From the NCBI GenBank assembly GCA_016218155.1, contig JACREQ010000029.1, forward strand, positions 49,279 through 113,278: 64,000 nt of DNA, given 5' to 3'. Each line of letters starts with the position of its first letter. Within the stretch, counting starts at the first letter, position 1. The position numbers were made by a program, and so were the translations under genes. Below are positions 47,015 through 56,819 of this stretch, one piece after another. This stretch comes from Bacteroidia bacterium. Its GTDB lineage: Bacteria; Bacteroidota; Bacteroidia; Bacteroidales; GWA2-32-17. The notes under the pieces are model-generated. The model did not search any database. It had not been told where the DNA came from and saw only the letters and a program-made list of their open reading frames with translations.

Positions 47015-48388
47015 ATGATTAACCGGAAAAAAACTTTCCGAATACTACTTATAGCTGTAATTGTACTAATTGTTATAGCATTTGTAGGAAAAAGACTTGG
47101 CTGGTTTGGAAATAGTATTGAATACGAAATAACAACCGACAAAGCATCAAAGCGCAGTATTGTTGAAATAATAACTGCAAATGGTAAAATTCAACCAGAA
47201 ACTGAGGTTAAGATAAGTTCTGATGTGTCGGGCGAAATTGTTGAGCTTAATGTTAAAGAAGGCGACGAAGTTAAAAAAGGTGATTTGCTATTAAAGATAA
47301 AACCTGACACTTACATTTCCAGTCTTGAAAGAATGGAAGCTTCGTTAAACTCTGCAAAAGCAAACTTAGCTAACAGCAAAGCACGTCTTGCTCAGGTTGA
47401 AGCACAACTTACTCAAACCGAATTAACATATAACAGAAATAAAAAACTTTTTGAACAGGGAGCTATTTCTCAGGCAGACTACGACAATGCACTTGCAGCT
47501 TATAACATGGGTAAAGCAGATGTTGAAGCAGCGAAACAAACAGTTGTTGGTGCCGATTTTAATGTAAAAAGTGGTGATGCATCATTAAAGGAAGCAAATG
47601 AAAATCTGACTAAAACAAGCATATATGCGCCAATGTCAGGAACTGTTTCAAAGTTGAGTGTGGAATATGGAGAAAGAGTTGTTGGAACAATGCAGATGAC
47701 AGGAACTGAACTACTTCGTATTGCAAATTTAAACATTATGGAAGTTAAAGTAAATGTTAATGAAAATGATATTGTACACGTTAGTATGTTTGACACTTCA
47801 TCAATTGAAATAGATGCATATCCCGATCAGAAATTTAAAGGTATTGTTACTTCTATAGCAAATTCGTCAAACACTACAGGTAGCACTACAGGAATAACAA
47901 CAGATCAGGTTACAAATTTTGAAGTAAAAATCAGGATCTTAGCAGAATCATATTTAAATCTTATTCCAAAAGATAATCCTAAATTTTACCCATTTCGTCC
48001 TGGTATGTCAGCCACAGTTGACATACAGACTCAAATTGAAAGAAATACACTTACAGTACCTATTCAATCGGTTACAACAAGAATTGATTCCAGTTTAAAT
48101 AAAACAGGTTTTAATAAACCCAAAAAAGAAAATGAAGAAGATGTTGTAAAGAAAGCTGACAATGACTTTAAAGAATATGTATTTCGTTTTGACAGTAAAT
48201 CCGGAACAGTAGAGATGGTTGAAATAAAAACCGGAATTCAGGATAATAACTTCATACAAATTTTATCAGGTATTAAAGAAAATGATGAAGTAGTTTCTGC
48301 TCCTTACAGCATAATAAGCAAAAAGCTGAAAGATAAAGATCGCGTTAAAAAGGTTCCAGCTGAAATGCTTTTCTCAGGAGACAAATAA
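47015..48388 (+). CDS. HlyD/MacA-type periplasmic adaptor of an efflux system
   Basis: The 457-residue protein has one N-terminal membrane helix (about 10-30), a split lipoyl domain (ISSDVSGEIVELNVKEGDEVKKGDLLLKIKP and TSIYAPMSGTVSKLSVEYGERV), a long alpha-helical hairpin (about 100-185), and barrel and membrane-proximal domains. It connects an inner-membrane pump to TolC. Resemblance is to MacA-like adaptors, which work with an ABC pump (MacB), but no such gene follows; the next gene is tsaB. The TolC gene is 11 bases upstream. Confidence 0.86.
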   Translation: MINRKKTFRILLIAVIVLIVIAFVGKRLGWFGNSIEYEITTDKASKRSIVEIITANGKIQPETEVKISSDVSGEIVELNVKEGDEVKKGDLLLKIKPDTYISSLERMEASLNSAKANLANSKARLAQVEAQLTQTELTYNRNKKLFEQGAISQADYDNALAAYNMGKADVEAAKQTVVGADFNVKSGDASLKEANENLTKTSIYAPMSGTVSKLSVEYGERVVGTMQMTGTELLRIANLNIMEVKVNVNENDIVHVSMFDTSSIEIDAYPDQKFKGIVTSIANSSNTTGSTTGITTDQVTNFEVKIRILAESYLNLIPKDNPKFYPFRPGMSATVDIQTQIERNTLTVPIQSVTTRIDSSLNKTGFNKPKKENEEDVVKKADNDFKEYVFRFDSKSGTVEMVEIKTGIQDNNFIQILSGIKENDEVVSAPYSIISKKLKDKDRVKKVPAEMLFSGDK

Positions 48389-48425
48389 CTTAACATCGAA
48401 TCAATAAAAAGATTTGATTAGAACT

Positions 48426-49127
48426 ATGCCAAATATTTTAGCTATAGAAACTTCAACTACTAATTGTTCAATTGCATTGTGGTCGGACAATAAAATAATT
48501 TGCTCCAAAGAAAATAGCGAACAAAATGCACATTCACGCTTATTAACAGTAATGATAAATGATTTGCTTGCAGAAAATAATTTTGAAATTACATCATTAA
48601 ATGCAATTGCTGTAAGCATAGGTCCTGGTTCTTATACCGGATTAAGAATTGGAGTTTCTGTAGTTAAGGGACTTTGCTATGGTTTAAATCTTCCGACTAT
48701 TACTGTTGATACTTTAAAGGCTTTGACTCAACAGTATTTGCTTTTATATCCTGAAACAAAAAAATTTTCCAAAACACTTCTCTGCCCATTGTTAGATGCA
48801 AGAAGAATGGAAGTTTATACTGCACTATATACAACAACTCTTGAAGAGATTAAACCTGTTTCTGCAATGATTATTGACGAATACAGCTTTCAAGATGAAT
48901 TGAAAGAAAAAAATATTATTTTCTTTGGCTCAGGAGTTGAAAAATGTAAAAATATTATTACTTCGCCAAATGCCACCTTTACAGGAAACATAGAACCTTC
49001 TGCACAAGCAGTTGCATTATTAGCTAATGAACTTTATAATAAAAATCAGTTTGCCGACACTGCATATTTTGAACCTTTTTATCTTAAAGATTTTGTTGCA
49101 ATAAAATCGACCAAGAAATTTTTCTAG
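48426..49127 (+). CDS. tsaB: tRNA threonylcarbamoyladenosine protein TsaB
   Basis: The 233-residue protein is the ASKHA-fold partner of TsaD in the synthesis of t6A at position 37 of ANN-decoding tRNAs. It begins MPNILAIETSTTNCSIALW, and GPGSYTGLRIGVSVVKGL is the conserved TsaB motif. The frame extends to a TTG at 48414, but the ATG at 48426 gives the family start. It lies 37 bases after the adaptor gene. Confidence 0.93.
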   Translation: MPNILAIETSTTNCSIALWSDNKIICSKENSEQNAHSRLLTVMINDLLAENNFEITSLNAIAVSIGPGSYTGLRIGVSVVKGLCYGLNLPTITVDTLKALTQQYLLLYPETKKFSKTLLCPLLDARRMEVYTALYTTTLEEIKPVSAMIIDEYSFQDELKEKNIIFFGSGVEKCKNIITSPNATFTGNIEPSAQAVALLANELYNKNQFADTAYFEPFYLKDFVAIKSTKKFF

Positions 49128-49222
49128 TCTTAATTAACAACACCATCATTCTTACAACAATTTAATTATCTGCCATTAACCACCAATTAACTACACCTAC
49201 TTCATAAATTAAATAAAATTGG

Positions 49223-49230
49223 TATATTTA
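49223..49230 (+). promoter_or_regulatory. Possible -7 element for the DUF3108 gene
   Basis: TATATTTA matches seven of eight positions of TAnnTTTG, 41 bases before the ATG at 49272. No TTTG at the usual place upstream. Confidence 0.3.
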
Positions 49231-49271
49231 CGGCATGCGATTTGAAAATTTAACCGCTAAAAATTGTGGAT

Positions 49272-50045
49272 ATGTTAAAAAGAGTATTATTTATTATAAT
49301 TTTTTTCGTTCCCGCTTTTCTCAATGCACAAGTAAAAAACGAAGAAATACCAAATACTGCCTATAAATCAGGTGAACAATTAAAATATCTTGTTCATTTT
49401 GGTTTTATTGATGGAGGTGTTGCCAGTCTTGCAATGGAAGAACTCGAAGTTAGCGGAAAAAAAATTCATCACGCTAAAGCAATCGGAAAATCTGTAGGTG
49501 TAACCGACAAGCTTTTTAAAGTTCGAGACGTATATGAAACTTTTATTGATGCAAATAATGGTCTACCTGTAAAAGCTATTAGAGATATCACAGAAGATAC
49601 ATATAAATATTACGACGAAGTTCTTTTTAATCGTAAAGAAAATTTTGTTATTACAAAAAGAAAGGGGAAAGTAAAAGTTCCCGAAAACACAGTAGATATT
49701 CTTTCTGCATTTTATTATGCACGTCGGGCTATGTTTAGCGATTTAAAACAAGGCGACATATTAAAAATTGACACTTATTTTGATGATGGTATTTTTACTT
49801 TAGAGATTCGCTATAAAGGAACAGAAACTATAAAAACAAAAATGGGAAAAATTAATTGTTTAAAATTTTGCCCTGTTGTTGAACCCGGAAGAATTTTTGA
49901 TACTGAGAATGACGTTACAATATGGATTTCTAACGATAAAAATTTTCTACCCGTAAGAATTCAATTCGATTTAATTGTTGGTAGTTTAAAATGTGATTTA
50001 ATTGAATACCAAAATCTGAAAAATAACTTTGCTGTTTCTAAGTAA
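49272..50045 (+). CDS. DUF3108 family secreted protein
   Basis: The 257-residue protein has a signal peptide (MLKRVLFIIIFFVPAFLNAQ) and the DUF3108 pattern: YKSGEQLKYLVHFGFIDGGVASL near the mature N-terminus, YYDEVLFNRKENFVIT and ISNDKNFLPVRIQFDLIVGSLKCDL at the C-terminus. The family is a periplasmic beta-barrel-like or lipid-binding fold of unknown role in Bacteroidota and Proteobacteria. GTG 49266 is an alternative, but ATG 49272 leads directly into the signal peptide. It converges with the 50063-50593 gene. Confidence 0.82.
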   Translation: MLKRVLFIIIFFVPAFLNAQVKNEEIPNTAYKSGEQLKYLVHFGFIDGGVASLAMEELEVSGKKIHHAKAIGKSVGVTDKLFKVRDVYETFIDANNGLPVKAIRDITEDTYKYYDEVLFNRKENFVITKRKGKVKVPENTVDILSAFYYARRAMFSDLKQGDILKIDTYFDDGIFTLEIRYKGTETIKTKMGKINCLKFCPVVEPGRIFDTENDVTIWISNDKNFLPVRIQFDLIVGSLKCDLIEYQNLKNNFAVSK

Positions 50046-50062
50046 TTAAATAATACTTTATT

Positions 50063-50593
50063 TTAATCAAAATAAGGATAATCCTTATCAAAGTAATTTA
50101 TTATAACAATAAACTGATAATCTCCTTTTCCTCCAAAAAAAGTAAATTCTACTTTAATTTTCATTCCGTTATAATTATTCCATCTGGCTTCCATAACATC
50201 ATATCCATAATGATGCTTTTTGTAGGGATCAACAAAAGAAGTTGTGCCTGTAATTAAAGTATCAGGTGAATTAAACACTTTTGAATAATCTTTTATTATT
50301 TGCTTTGTAGCTTTTAAACAAAGGTCAAAATTTGCCTGATTAATTTCATTAATGTATTTATCAAAATGCATCCAGTTTAATTTATTGTTTTCAAAACGGT
50401 AGCCCCATTCACCAGAAATACCGTAAAGTGTATCCATGAATGAAAGCGTAATAGTATTTTGGTATGACCCGGATTCAGTTTTAGGATATAACTTTTGCAC
50501 TTCATCCATGCTCATTCCAATTTTTGCTTTAGACTGTCCAAAAAGATTAACTGAACATATTAATAAAACAACAAAAGCAATTAATGTTTTCAT
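50063..50593 (-). CDS. Secreted protein of unknown function
   Basis: The 176-residue protein has a signal peptide (LIAFVVLLICSVNLFGQ, cleavage near residue 18) and the segment KIGMSMDEVQKLYPK, which is the repeat seen in small periplasmic BamE/SmpA-like or DUF-type proteins (IGMSxxEVxxLxG). The rest has beta strands and ends YFDKDYPYFD. Function is unknown. GTG 50599 is possible, but ATG 50593 fits the signal peptide. Confidence 0.7.
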   Translation of the reverse strand: MKTLIAFVVLLICSVNLFGQSKAKIGMSMDEVQKLYPKTESGSYQNTITLSFMDTLYGISGEWGYRFENNKLNWMHFDKYINEINQANFDLCLKATKQIIKDYSKVFNSPDTLITGTTSFVDPYKKHHYGYDVMEARWNNYNGMKIKVEFTFFGGKGDYQFIVIINYFDKDYPYFD

Positions 50594-50621
50594 ATTCACT
50601 AAATTTTAAACCAAATTTAAC

Positions 50622-50656
50622 AAAAAAGAGGAAGAATTAAATAATTCTTCCTCTTT
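50622..50656 (-). terminator. Terminator after the 50675-51205 gene
   Basis: A perfect 14-bp stem (50625-50638 with 50643-50656), a four-base loop and a U run on the minus strand lie 19 bases past the stop. Confidence 0.8.
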
Positions 50657-50674
50657 AATTATTTTCACATGAAT

Positions 50675-51205
50675 TTATTTTTTTGGAAAATAAATATTTG
50701 GTGAAGCATCGCCTTCTTTTTGAATAACTAATTTCTCAGCTGATAATTCTACAATTTTATATGTTACAGGTGCTTTTTCTTTTCCTAACTGGTTATCCCA
50801 CTCTCTCATAATAATAGAAGATTCATCTTCGTTAAAATTCCAAAAACCAAGTACTGATGAAGATAAAAAACCTTCTCCAATTGTTCTTGAATAGGATAAT
50901 TTTGTAGGGTCAGTCTGATCAATACCAAACACAACTGTTTCGCTTAAAAAATCAGCCATTTTCTTTACATCACCCTGTAATTGAATATCAGCAGTAATGC
51001 TTGTTGTATCCTTAATTACATCTGTAGTACCCTTTAAAGTAGCATTTGGATCAAGTTTCCAATTAATGGATGTAAGCAATTTTCCTTTATCTGAAAGAAC
51101 TACTGCACCGTCTTTTGTATCACCTTTACCACCGCCGCATGAAACTGCAACAAAAAATAAAGCTATTAGGCTTAATGAAAACATTGATTTTGTAAGATTT
51201 TTCAT
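50675..51205 (-). CDS. Lipoprotein of unknown function
   Basis: The 176-residue protein has a lipobox VAVSC (Cys23), then GGGKGDTKDG. The Gly-rich stretch after the cysteine is like the surface-export tag of some Bacteroidota lipoproteins, but acidic residues are few. The mature part has a lipocalin-like layout (strands such as LTSINWKLDPNATLKGTT and VLGFWNFNEDESSIIMREW). A clear promoter is at 51229-51259 and a terminator follows, so the gene is likely transcribed alone. Function unknown. Confidence 0.72.
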   Translation of the reverse strand: MKNLTKSMFSLSLIALFFVAVSCGGGKGDTKDGAVVLSDKGKLLTSINWKLDPNATLKGTTDVIKDTTSITADIQLQGDVKKMADFLSETVVFGIDQTDPTKLSYSRTIGEGFLSSSVLGFWNFNEDESSIIMREWDNQLGKEKAPVTYKIVELSAEKLVIQKEGDASPNIYFPKK

Positions 51206-51228
51206 AATATTGATTTTTGGTTATAATA

Positions 51229-51259
51229 CAAATATATAAATATATATTTAAGTTCCAAA
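51229..51259 (-). promoter_or_regulatory. Promoter for the 50675-51205 lipoprotein gene
   Basis: Minus-strand TTTG (51256-51259), a 19-base spacer and TATATTTG (51229-51236) match both promoter elements exactly. The TTTG lies inside the 3' end of metH. Transcription would begin about 17 bases before the ATG. Confidence 0.75.
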
Positions 51260-54200
51260 ATATCTTGCTTCTGGATGAGCAAAATAAAACCCGGAAACCG
51301 TAGCAGTAGGAAACATGGAATAACTTTCAGTAAGAAAAGCACCTATATTCTCTGTAACATTTAACTCATTAAATATTACTTCCTTTAATTTATGATCCGG
51401 ACAACTTGGATATCCTGGTGCTGGTCTTATTCCGCGATATTTTTCCTTGAGCATTTCTTCAATATTTACATTTTCATTTGGAGAATATGCCCATAATTCT
51501 TTTCTAACTTTTTCGTGAAGATATTCGGCAAGTGCCTCAGCTAACCTATCAGCAAGTATTCTAATCATGAGTGCAGAATATTCATCACCTGCTTCTTTAT
51601 ATTGTTTCTCAATTTTATCAGCACCCATCCCTGCTGTAGTGACAAACATTCCTATATAATCTGTTACATTTAATTCTTTTGGTGCAATATAATCTGAAAG
51701 ACAAAGATTTGGTTGACTATCATCTTTTGGTTCTTTGTTACGAGGAAATTCAATTTCATGAATCTTGTCAGAAGAATTAAAGTAAACATTGTTACATTCA
51801 GAATAAGCAGGAAAAAATCCCAAAACAGCATCTGCACTTAATAAACCCTCATCAGCAATTTTATTTAAAAAGGTTTCTGCATCTTTTAGTAATTTTTTTG
51901 CTTCTTTCCCTTTTTCTGTATCATTAAGCAAAGCAGGATATGCACCTTTTAACTGCCATTGGTGGAAAAAATAAGCCCAGCTGATTAAAGGAATCAACTC
52001 TTTAATGGATATGTTTTTAATAACTTTTACTCCTAAAAACGATGGCTTTACAATATCTGCCTTTGTAACATCATACCTGAATTTATTATCCAATGCTTCC
52101 TGTTCTGATATTTCTTTTTTATTTTCTTGCCTCTTTAAGTGATTTGTTTTTAACTCTTCATATTCAGAATAAAGTTTTCTTAAATAATCTTCTTTTCTTT
52201 CAGTACTTAGTAAATCAGAAACTATTCCTGCACTTAATGAAGCATCCTTCACATGAACTACTGCACCCGAATATGCTTCTGCAATTTTAACTGCAGTATG
52301 TATTTTGGACGTTGTTGCGCCACCAATCAAAAGCGGAATTTTCATTCCTCTTTCTTCCATCCCTTTTGCAACATAAATCATTTCATCTAATGAAGGAGTT
52401 ATTAATCCGCTTAATCCAACCATATCTACATTTAATCTTTCGGCTTCATTAAGTATTGTTTCCCGAGGAACCATAATTCCCAAATCAATTATTTCATAAT
52501 TGTTACAAGCCAAAATAATTCCTGCAATATTCTTCCCAATGTCATGCACATCACCTTTAACTGTTGCTATTAATATTTTCCCGGCTTTTGAACTGCTTGC
52601 AGATAAACTTTGTTGTTCTAACAAAGGTTGCAATAAGGCAACAGCTTTTTTCATAACACGGGCACTTTTCATTACCTGTGGCAAAAACATCTGACCGGAC
52701 CCAAATAGTTCACCAACCTTACTCATTCCGTTCATTAACGGACCTTCAATAATATCAATAGGCTTCGAAAGAATTTTTAGCATTTCTTCAATATCCTCAT
52801 CAATAAAATCGGCAATTCCTTTTATAAGAGCATGGGCAAGCCTTTCTTCAACTGAAAGAGTTCTCCACTCATTTACAGATGTATCAGAAATAAGTTCCGA
52901 TTTAAGATTTAAAGCAGCCTCTAATATACGCTCAGTAGAATCGTCTCTGCGATTAAAAATTAAATCCTCAGCTAAGTTTTTTATTTTTTCATCAATCTGA
53001 TCATATACAGGAAGCGCACCGGCATTAACAATTCCCATATCCAAACCTGCCTTTATTGCATGATATAAAAACACCGAATGTAGAACTTGTCTTATTGCTT
53101 CATTTCCTCTGAATGCAAATGAAAGATTGCTAATTCCCCCACTTGTCTTGGCATAAGGTAAATTTTCTTTTATCCACTTTATTGCATCAAGAAATTCAAT
53201 AGCAAAATTGTTATGTTCAGCTAATCCTGTACCTATTGTTAAAATATTAGCATCAAAAATAATATCCTCTGGTGGAAAATTAATTTTATTAACAAGTAAT
53301 TCGTATGCACGTTTGCAAACATCAATTTTTCTTTGATAAGTTGTAGCTTGCCCTTCTTCATCAAAAGCCATAACAATTGCAGAAGCACCGTATTGACGAA
53401 TCTTTGCGGCTCTTTCCAGAAATGCTTCCTCTCCTTCTTTTAAACTTATTGAATTTACAATAACCTTACCCTGCACAGATTTTAAACTATTTTCTAATAC
53501 AGTCCATTTTGAAGAATCAATCATTATCGGAGCTTTTGCAACATCAGGATCAGAGCTTACCCAACGCAAAAATAATGGCATTTCTGTTTCTGCATCAATC
53601 ATTCCATCGTCTAAACTAACATCAAACACTTGTGCTCCATTTTCAATTTGTTGACGCGCTACTAATAATGCGTCTTCATATTTATGTTCACGAATCAACT
53701 TTGCAAATTTCATTGAACCGGATACATTTGTGCGTTCACCAATATTTATAAAATTTGATTCTTTGCGAATTGTTAAAGCTTCCAGTCCACTTAATTTAGT
53801 TAATGGTTCAAATACAGGGACAATACGTGGTGAATATTCTTTAACTGCATTTGCAATTGCATTTATATGCTGAGGAGTAGTTCCACAACAACCTCCAACA
53901 ATATTTAAAAGTCCTTTTTTTGCAAAAGTTGTTATAGTTTTTGCCATTTCTGCAGCACTCTCGTCATATTCGCCAAACTGATTTGGTAATCCTGCATTTG
54001 GGTAAACACTAACATAACATGATGCTTTCTGAGAAAGCTCTTCTAAATAAGGTTCTATCTGTTTTGCACCAAAAGCACAATTTAGTCCGATAGAAAACAA
54101 GTTTGCGTGAGACATAGAAATAATAAATGCCTCAAGTGTTTGACCTGAAAGTGTTCGCCCTGCATTATCTGTAATAGTTACAGAAATCATAATCGGCAAA

Positions 54201-54802
54201 CGAATATTTTTTTCTCTGAAAACTTCTTCGGTTGCATAAAGCGCAGCTTTAGCATTAAGAGTATCAAAAATTGTTTCAATAAGAATTAAATCTACACCAC
54301 CATCAATCAATCCGTTAATTTGTTCTGAATATGCTATAACTAATTCATCATATGTAACATTTCTGGCAGCAGGATTATTTACATCAGGTGAAAGTGAAGC
54401 TGTTTTATTTGTCGGTCCTATTGAACCTGCAACAAATCTGGGTTTATCTGGTAAATTATATTTTGCTGTTGCGTTTTTTGCAATTTTTGCGGCTTCAAAA
54501 TTTATTTCATAAGCCAGACTTTCCATTTTATAGTCTGAAAGAGAAACTCTTTGAGCATTAAAAGTATTTGTTTCAATAATATCAGCTCCTGCTTCAAGGT
54601 ATTTTTCATGAATTTCCTGAATAACTGCTGGTTTAGTTAATACCAACAAATCATTATTCCCCTTTAAAGAAGATGAATGATTTTGAAATCTTTGTCCGCG
54701 ATAATCTTCTTCTGTCAGCTTATAGCGCTGAATCATAGTACCCATAGCTCCATCAAGCACGAGTATTCGTTCTTTAATAATTTCTTGCACGTGTTTTTTC
54801 AT
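51248..54802 (-). CDS. metH: Cobalamin-dependent methionine synthase
   Basis: The 1184-residue enzyme transfers the methyl group of methyl-tetrahydrofolate to homocysteine via cobalamin. It has four modules: the homocysteine domain with zinc ligands Cys242 and Cys305/Cys306 (GGCCG), the pterin-binding domain (about 340-610), the B12 domain with DVHDIG at 751-756 and axial His753, and the C-terminal SAM-dependent activation domain ([12 protein letters not shown]). Length is close to the family norm. The 5' leader holds a SAM-I riboswitch (54812-54920) next to its start codon, so expression should fall when SAM is high. Confidence 0.97.
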   Translation of the reverse strand: MKKHVQEIIKERILVLDGAMGTMIQRYKLTEEDYRGQRFQNHSSSLKGNNDLLVLTKPAVIQEIHEKYLEAGADIIETNTFNAQRVSLSDYKMESLAYEINFEAAKIAKNATAKYNLPDKPRFVAGSIGPTNKTASLSPDVNNPAARNVTYDELVIAYSEQINGLIDGGVDLILIETIFDTLNAKAALYATEEVFREKNIRLPIMISVTITDNAGRTLSGQTLEAFIISMSHANLFSIGLNCAFGAKQIEPYLEELSQKASCYVSVYPNAGLPNQFGEYDESAAEMAKTITTFAKKGLLNIVGGCCGTTPQHINAIANAVKEYSPRIVPVFEPLTKLSGLEALTIRKESNFINIGERTNVSGSMKFAKLIREHKYEDALLVARQQIENGAQVFDVSLDDGMIDAETEMPLFLRWVSSDPDVAKAPIMIDSSKWTVLENSLKSVQGKVIVNSISLKEGEEAFLERAAKIRQYGASAIVMAFDEEGQATTYQRKIDVCKRAYELLVNKINFPPEDIIFDANILTIGTGLAEHNNFAIEFLDAIKWIKENLPYAKTSGGISNLSFAFRGNEAIRQVLHSVFLYHAIKAGLDMGIVNAGALPVYDQIDEKIKNLAEDLIFNRRDDSTERILEAALNLKSELISDTSVNEWRTLSVEERLAHALIKGIADFIDEDIEEMLKILSKPIDIIEGPLMNGMSKVGELFGSGQMFLPQVMKSARVMKKAVALLQPLLEQQSLSASSSKAGKILIATVKGDVHDIGKNIAGIILACNNYEIIDLGIMVPRETILNEAERLNVDMVGLSGLITPSLDEMIYVAKGMEERGMKIPLLIGGATTSKIHTAVKIAEAYSGAVVHVKDASLSAGIVSDLLSTERKEDYLRKLYSEYEELKTNHLKRQENKKEISEQEALDNKFRYDVTKADIVKPSFLGVKVIKNISIKELIPLISWAYFFHQWQLKGAYPALLNDTEKGKEAKKLLKDAETFLNKIADEGLLSADAVLGFFPAYSECNNVYFNSSDKIHEIEFPRNKEPKDDSQPNLCLSDYIAPKELNVTDYIGMFVTTAGMGADKIEKQYKEAGDEYSALMIRILADRLAEALAEYLHEKVRKELWAYSPNENVNIEEMLKEKYRGIRPAPGYPSCPDHKLKEVIFNELNVTENIGAFLTESYSMFPTATVSGFYFAHPEARYFGT

Positions 54803-54811
54803 TTTTTTACC

Positions 54812-54920
54812 GTTTAAATTATTATTCCCTTAGGGCAGGTTTTGGCACCTTTTCCATTGCTGGACGGTTGCCAGAGGTTCACAGAGCCTGTTCTCTTGCC
54901 TCATTCTTTATAATTCAAAC
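54812..54920 (-). promoter_or_regulatory. SAM-I (S-box) riboswitch upstream of metH
   Basis: On the minus strand the leader has the S-box layout. P1 is formed by bases 54910-54920 (GTTTGAATTAT) with 54812-54822 (ATAATTTAAAC), 11 pairs including one G-U. P2 is GAGG...CCTC with an inner AGAG/CTCT helix and the TGAA element, followed by the core GGCAACC. P3 is TCCA-gcaa-TGGA, then AAAGGTGCCAAAACCTGCC matches the AAGGUGCxAAxxCC segment. P1 ends nine bases before the metH ATG and no U-run terminator follows, so a translational effect is more likely. Known S-box elements bind SAM and lower expression of methionine genes. Confidence 0.87.
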
Positions 54921-54951
54921 ATCCTTTATGGTGAGAGGAAATTTGACAGTG

Positions 54952-54983
54952 CAAAAATAATAGAAATAGAAATAAATGCCAAA
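54952..54983 (-). promoter_or_regulatory. Promoter for the metH riboswitch transcript
   Basis: Minus-strand TTTG (54980-54983), a 20-base spacer and TATTTTTG (54952-54959). The transcript would start near 54945, just before the 5' arm of the riboswitch. Confidence 0.7.
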
Positions 54984-55113
54984 TATCAACTTTTTGCAAT
55001 ACCAGGTTTCCTTTACAAATTACTTCACATTGATTATCTTAAACTTATAACGTCATGAAAATTGAATATTAGCTTTTAGTAATAATGTATTTACAAATTA
55101 TCATTCTATTTTC

Positions 55114-55121
55114 TATCTTTG
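55114..55121 (+). promoter_or_regulatory. -7 element for the acyltransferase gene and cluster
   Basis: TATCTTTG matches TAnnTTTG exactly, giving a transcript start about 19 bases before the ATG at 55147. The upstream TTTG is not clear. Confidence 0.5.
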
Positions 55122-55146
55122 CGCTCTTACAACAGTTACAATTTAT

Positions 55147-56274
55147 ATGTATCTAGAGGATTTTGAGGAAATAAGACCGTTTCATGACAGTGAAATAAAT
55201 GCTGTATTGAACGGCTTGATTACAAATCCATTTTTTACTCAGGTATTAGATTTATATTTTCCAAAAAGCAGTCATCAGGACATTTTCAAATTACTTAGCA
55301 ACACACATACTTCAAACGATTTTCAGACTTCATTCATGCTCAAAGTAATTAAAGTAATTTTAGATATTACCTCAAACGGCTTATCATGTAGTGGAATCGA
55401 AAATCTTTCTCCAACAACATCTTACCTATTTATTTCTAATCATAGAGATATTATTCTTGATTCTGCTATTTTGCAAAAAATTCTTTTCGAACATAATTTT
55501 CCAACTACTGAAATTGCATTTGGAAGCAACCTGATGGACGTTCCATTAATATCAGAACTTGGCAGAGCTAACAAAATGTTCATTGTTAAACGTGGTGGAA
55601 ATCCAAGAGATATATTAAAGAATTCTTCTGTACTTTCATCTTACATCAGATATGTGCTTTTACAGAAAAAAGTCTCAGTTTGGATTGCACAAAGAAACGG
55701 ACGTACAAAAGACGGCAATGACAAAACTGAAATTGCTTTGCTTAAAATGTTGAATTTAAGTGGAGAAAAATCAGTTCAGGAAAATGTAAAAGAACTAAAT
55801 GTTGTTCCTATTTCAATGTCATATGAATATGAAACATGTGATGCCGAAAAAGTAAAAGAACTTTATTATTCTTCACAAAACGAAAAATATGAAAAGAAAC
55901 CAGGTGAAGATACTGTTAGTGTAATTAAAGGAATTAAACAAAGCAAAGGAAGAATTCACTTAGCTTTTGGTAAACCATTATCCTCAGAAGCCATTGATAG
56001 TTTTTCGAATGAGTCAAATGCTGAATTTTTTAAAGATATGGGACAATATATCGATAAAGAAGTAGCAGCAAATTTTAAATTATGGCCCAATAACTATATT
56101 GCTTACGACTTATTAGAAGGCACACAATTATTCAAAGATAAATATACCGAATCAGAAAAAAGTACATTTTTGACTTATCAGGACAGAAACTTAAAATGTA
56201 TTGAAGGTAACGCTAACGACATAAGCAACTTATTTTTAAAACTTTACGCCAACCCTGTTAAAAACAGTTTTTAA
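55147..56274 (+). CDS. Glycerol-phosphate-type (PlsC-like) acyltransferase
   Basis: The 375-residue protein belongs to the glycerolipid acyltransferase fold. The catalytic region is SNHRDIILDSAIL (near residue 98), followed by the glycerol-binding-type motif MFIVKRGG (near 153) and WIAQRNGRTKDGNDKT (near 180). A long C-terminal part is as in the Bacteroidota form. It would transfer an acyl group from acyl-CoA or acyl-ACP to an alcohol, such as a glycerophosphate. It is the first gene before the ketosynthase cluster; a 53-base gap separates it from the next gene, so it could serve either lipid synthesis or the cluster. Confidence 0.8.
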   Translation: MYLEDFEEIRPFHDSEINAVLNGLITNPFFTQVLDLYFPKSSHQDIFKLLSNTHTSNDFQTSFMLKVIKVILDITSNGLSCSGIENLSPTTSYLFISNHRDIILDSAILQKILFEHNFPTTEIAFGSNLMDVPLISELGRANKMFIVKRGGNPRDILKNSSVLSSYIRYVLLQKKVSVWIAQRNGRTKDGNDKTEIALLKMLNLSGEKSVQENVKELNVVPISMSYEYETCDAEKVKELYYSSQNEKYEKKPGEDTVSVIKGIKQSKGRIHLAFGKPLSSEAIDSFSNESNAEFFKDMGQYIDKEVAANFKLWPNNYIAYDLLEGTQLFKDKYTESEKSTFLTYQDRNLKCIEGNANDISNLFLKLYANPVKNSF

Positions 56275-56327
56275 GCTGAGTTTTTCTCTTCATTAATTCT
56301 TATTTTTGCAATAGTTAAAATATTTTA

Positions 56328-56813
56328 ATGTATTTCTGCACAATTATATATTTTCTTTTGTTTAATTTCAATAATTATGAAATTAAAAATAATAATCCGA
56401 CAAATTATAAATCCGATTACTATTCTGCCTTTTCATCTATTGATACTGTTAAAATAAATAAACAAATTAGCCAGATTTCGGCTTCACAAATTGCAGAGAA
56501 AAAAGCATATATTGGTGCATTGTTAATGAGAAAAGCCGGACTTGTTAGTGCAATAAGTAATAAATTAAGTTTATTTTTGGAAGGCAGAAAACTTTTAGAA
56601 GCAGCCATATCCAAAGAAAAACAAAATGCCGAATACCGTTTCCTAAGATTAGCCATTCAGGAAAATTGTCCTGCAATATTACAATATAACAGCAAAATTG
56701 ATGAAGACGTAGTTATTATCAGACAATCTTATAGTAATTTTACAAATGAACTAAAATTAGCTGTAACAGATTACAGTAAAACATCCAAAGCATTAAAAGT
56801 AAGCGACCTGTAA
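56328..56813 (+). CDS. Hypothetical protein at the start of the Dar-type cluster
   Basis: The 161-residue protein has a hydrophobic N-terminus (MYFCTIIYFLLFNF) that may be a signal anchor, then an Asn-rich stretch and a mainly helical remainder (for example AEKKAYIGALLMRKAGLVSAISNKLSLF and LLEAAISKEKQNAEYRFLRLAIQENCP). No domain is recognised. It lies six bases before the DarA-like gene, so it is probably part of the same transcript. A periplasmic or membrane-linked helper is possible; the function is unknown. Confidence 0.62.
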   Translation: MYFCTIIYFLLFNFNNYEIKNNNPTNYKSDYYSAFSSIDTVKINKQISQISASQIAEKKAYIGALLMRKAGLVSAISNKLSLFLEGRKLLEAAISKEKQNAEYRFLRLAIQENCPAILQYNSKIDEDVVIIRQSYSNFTNELKLAVTDYSKTSKALKVSDL

Positions 56814-56819
56814 ATAATA

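Noticed and set aside
56252..56285. Terminator at the end of the acyltransferase gene
   Set aside because: Only a five-base stem (CTGTT/AACAG) before a short T run that overlaps the stop codon; too weak to support.
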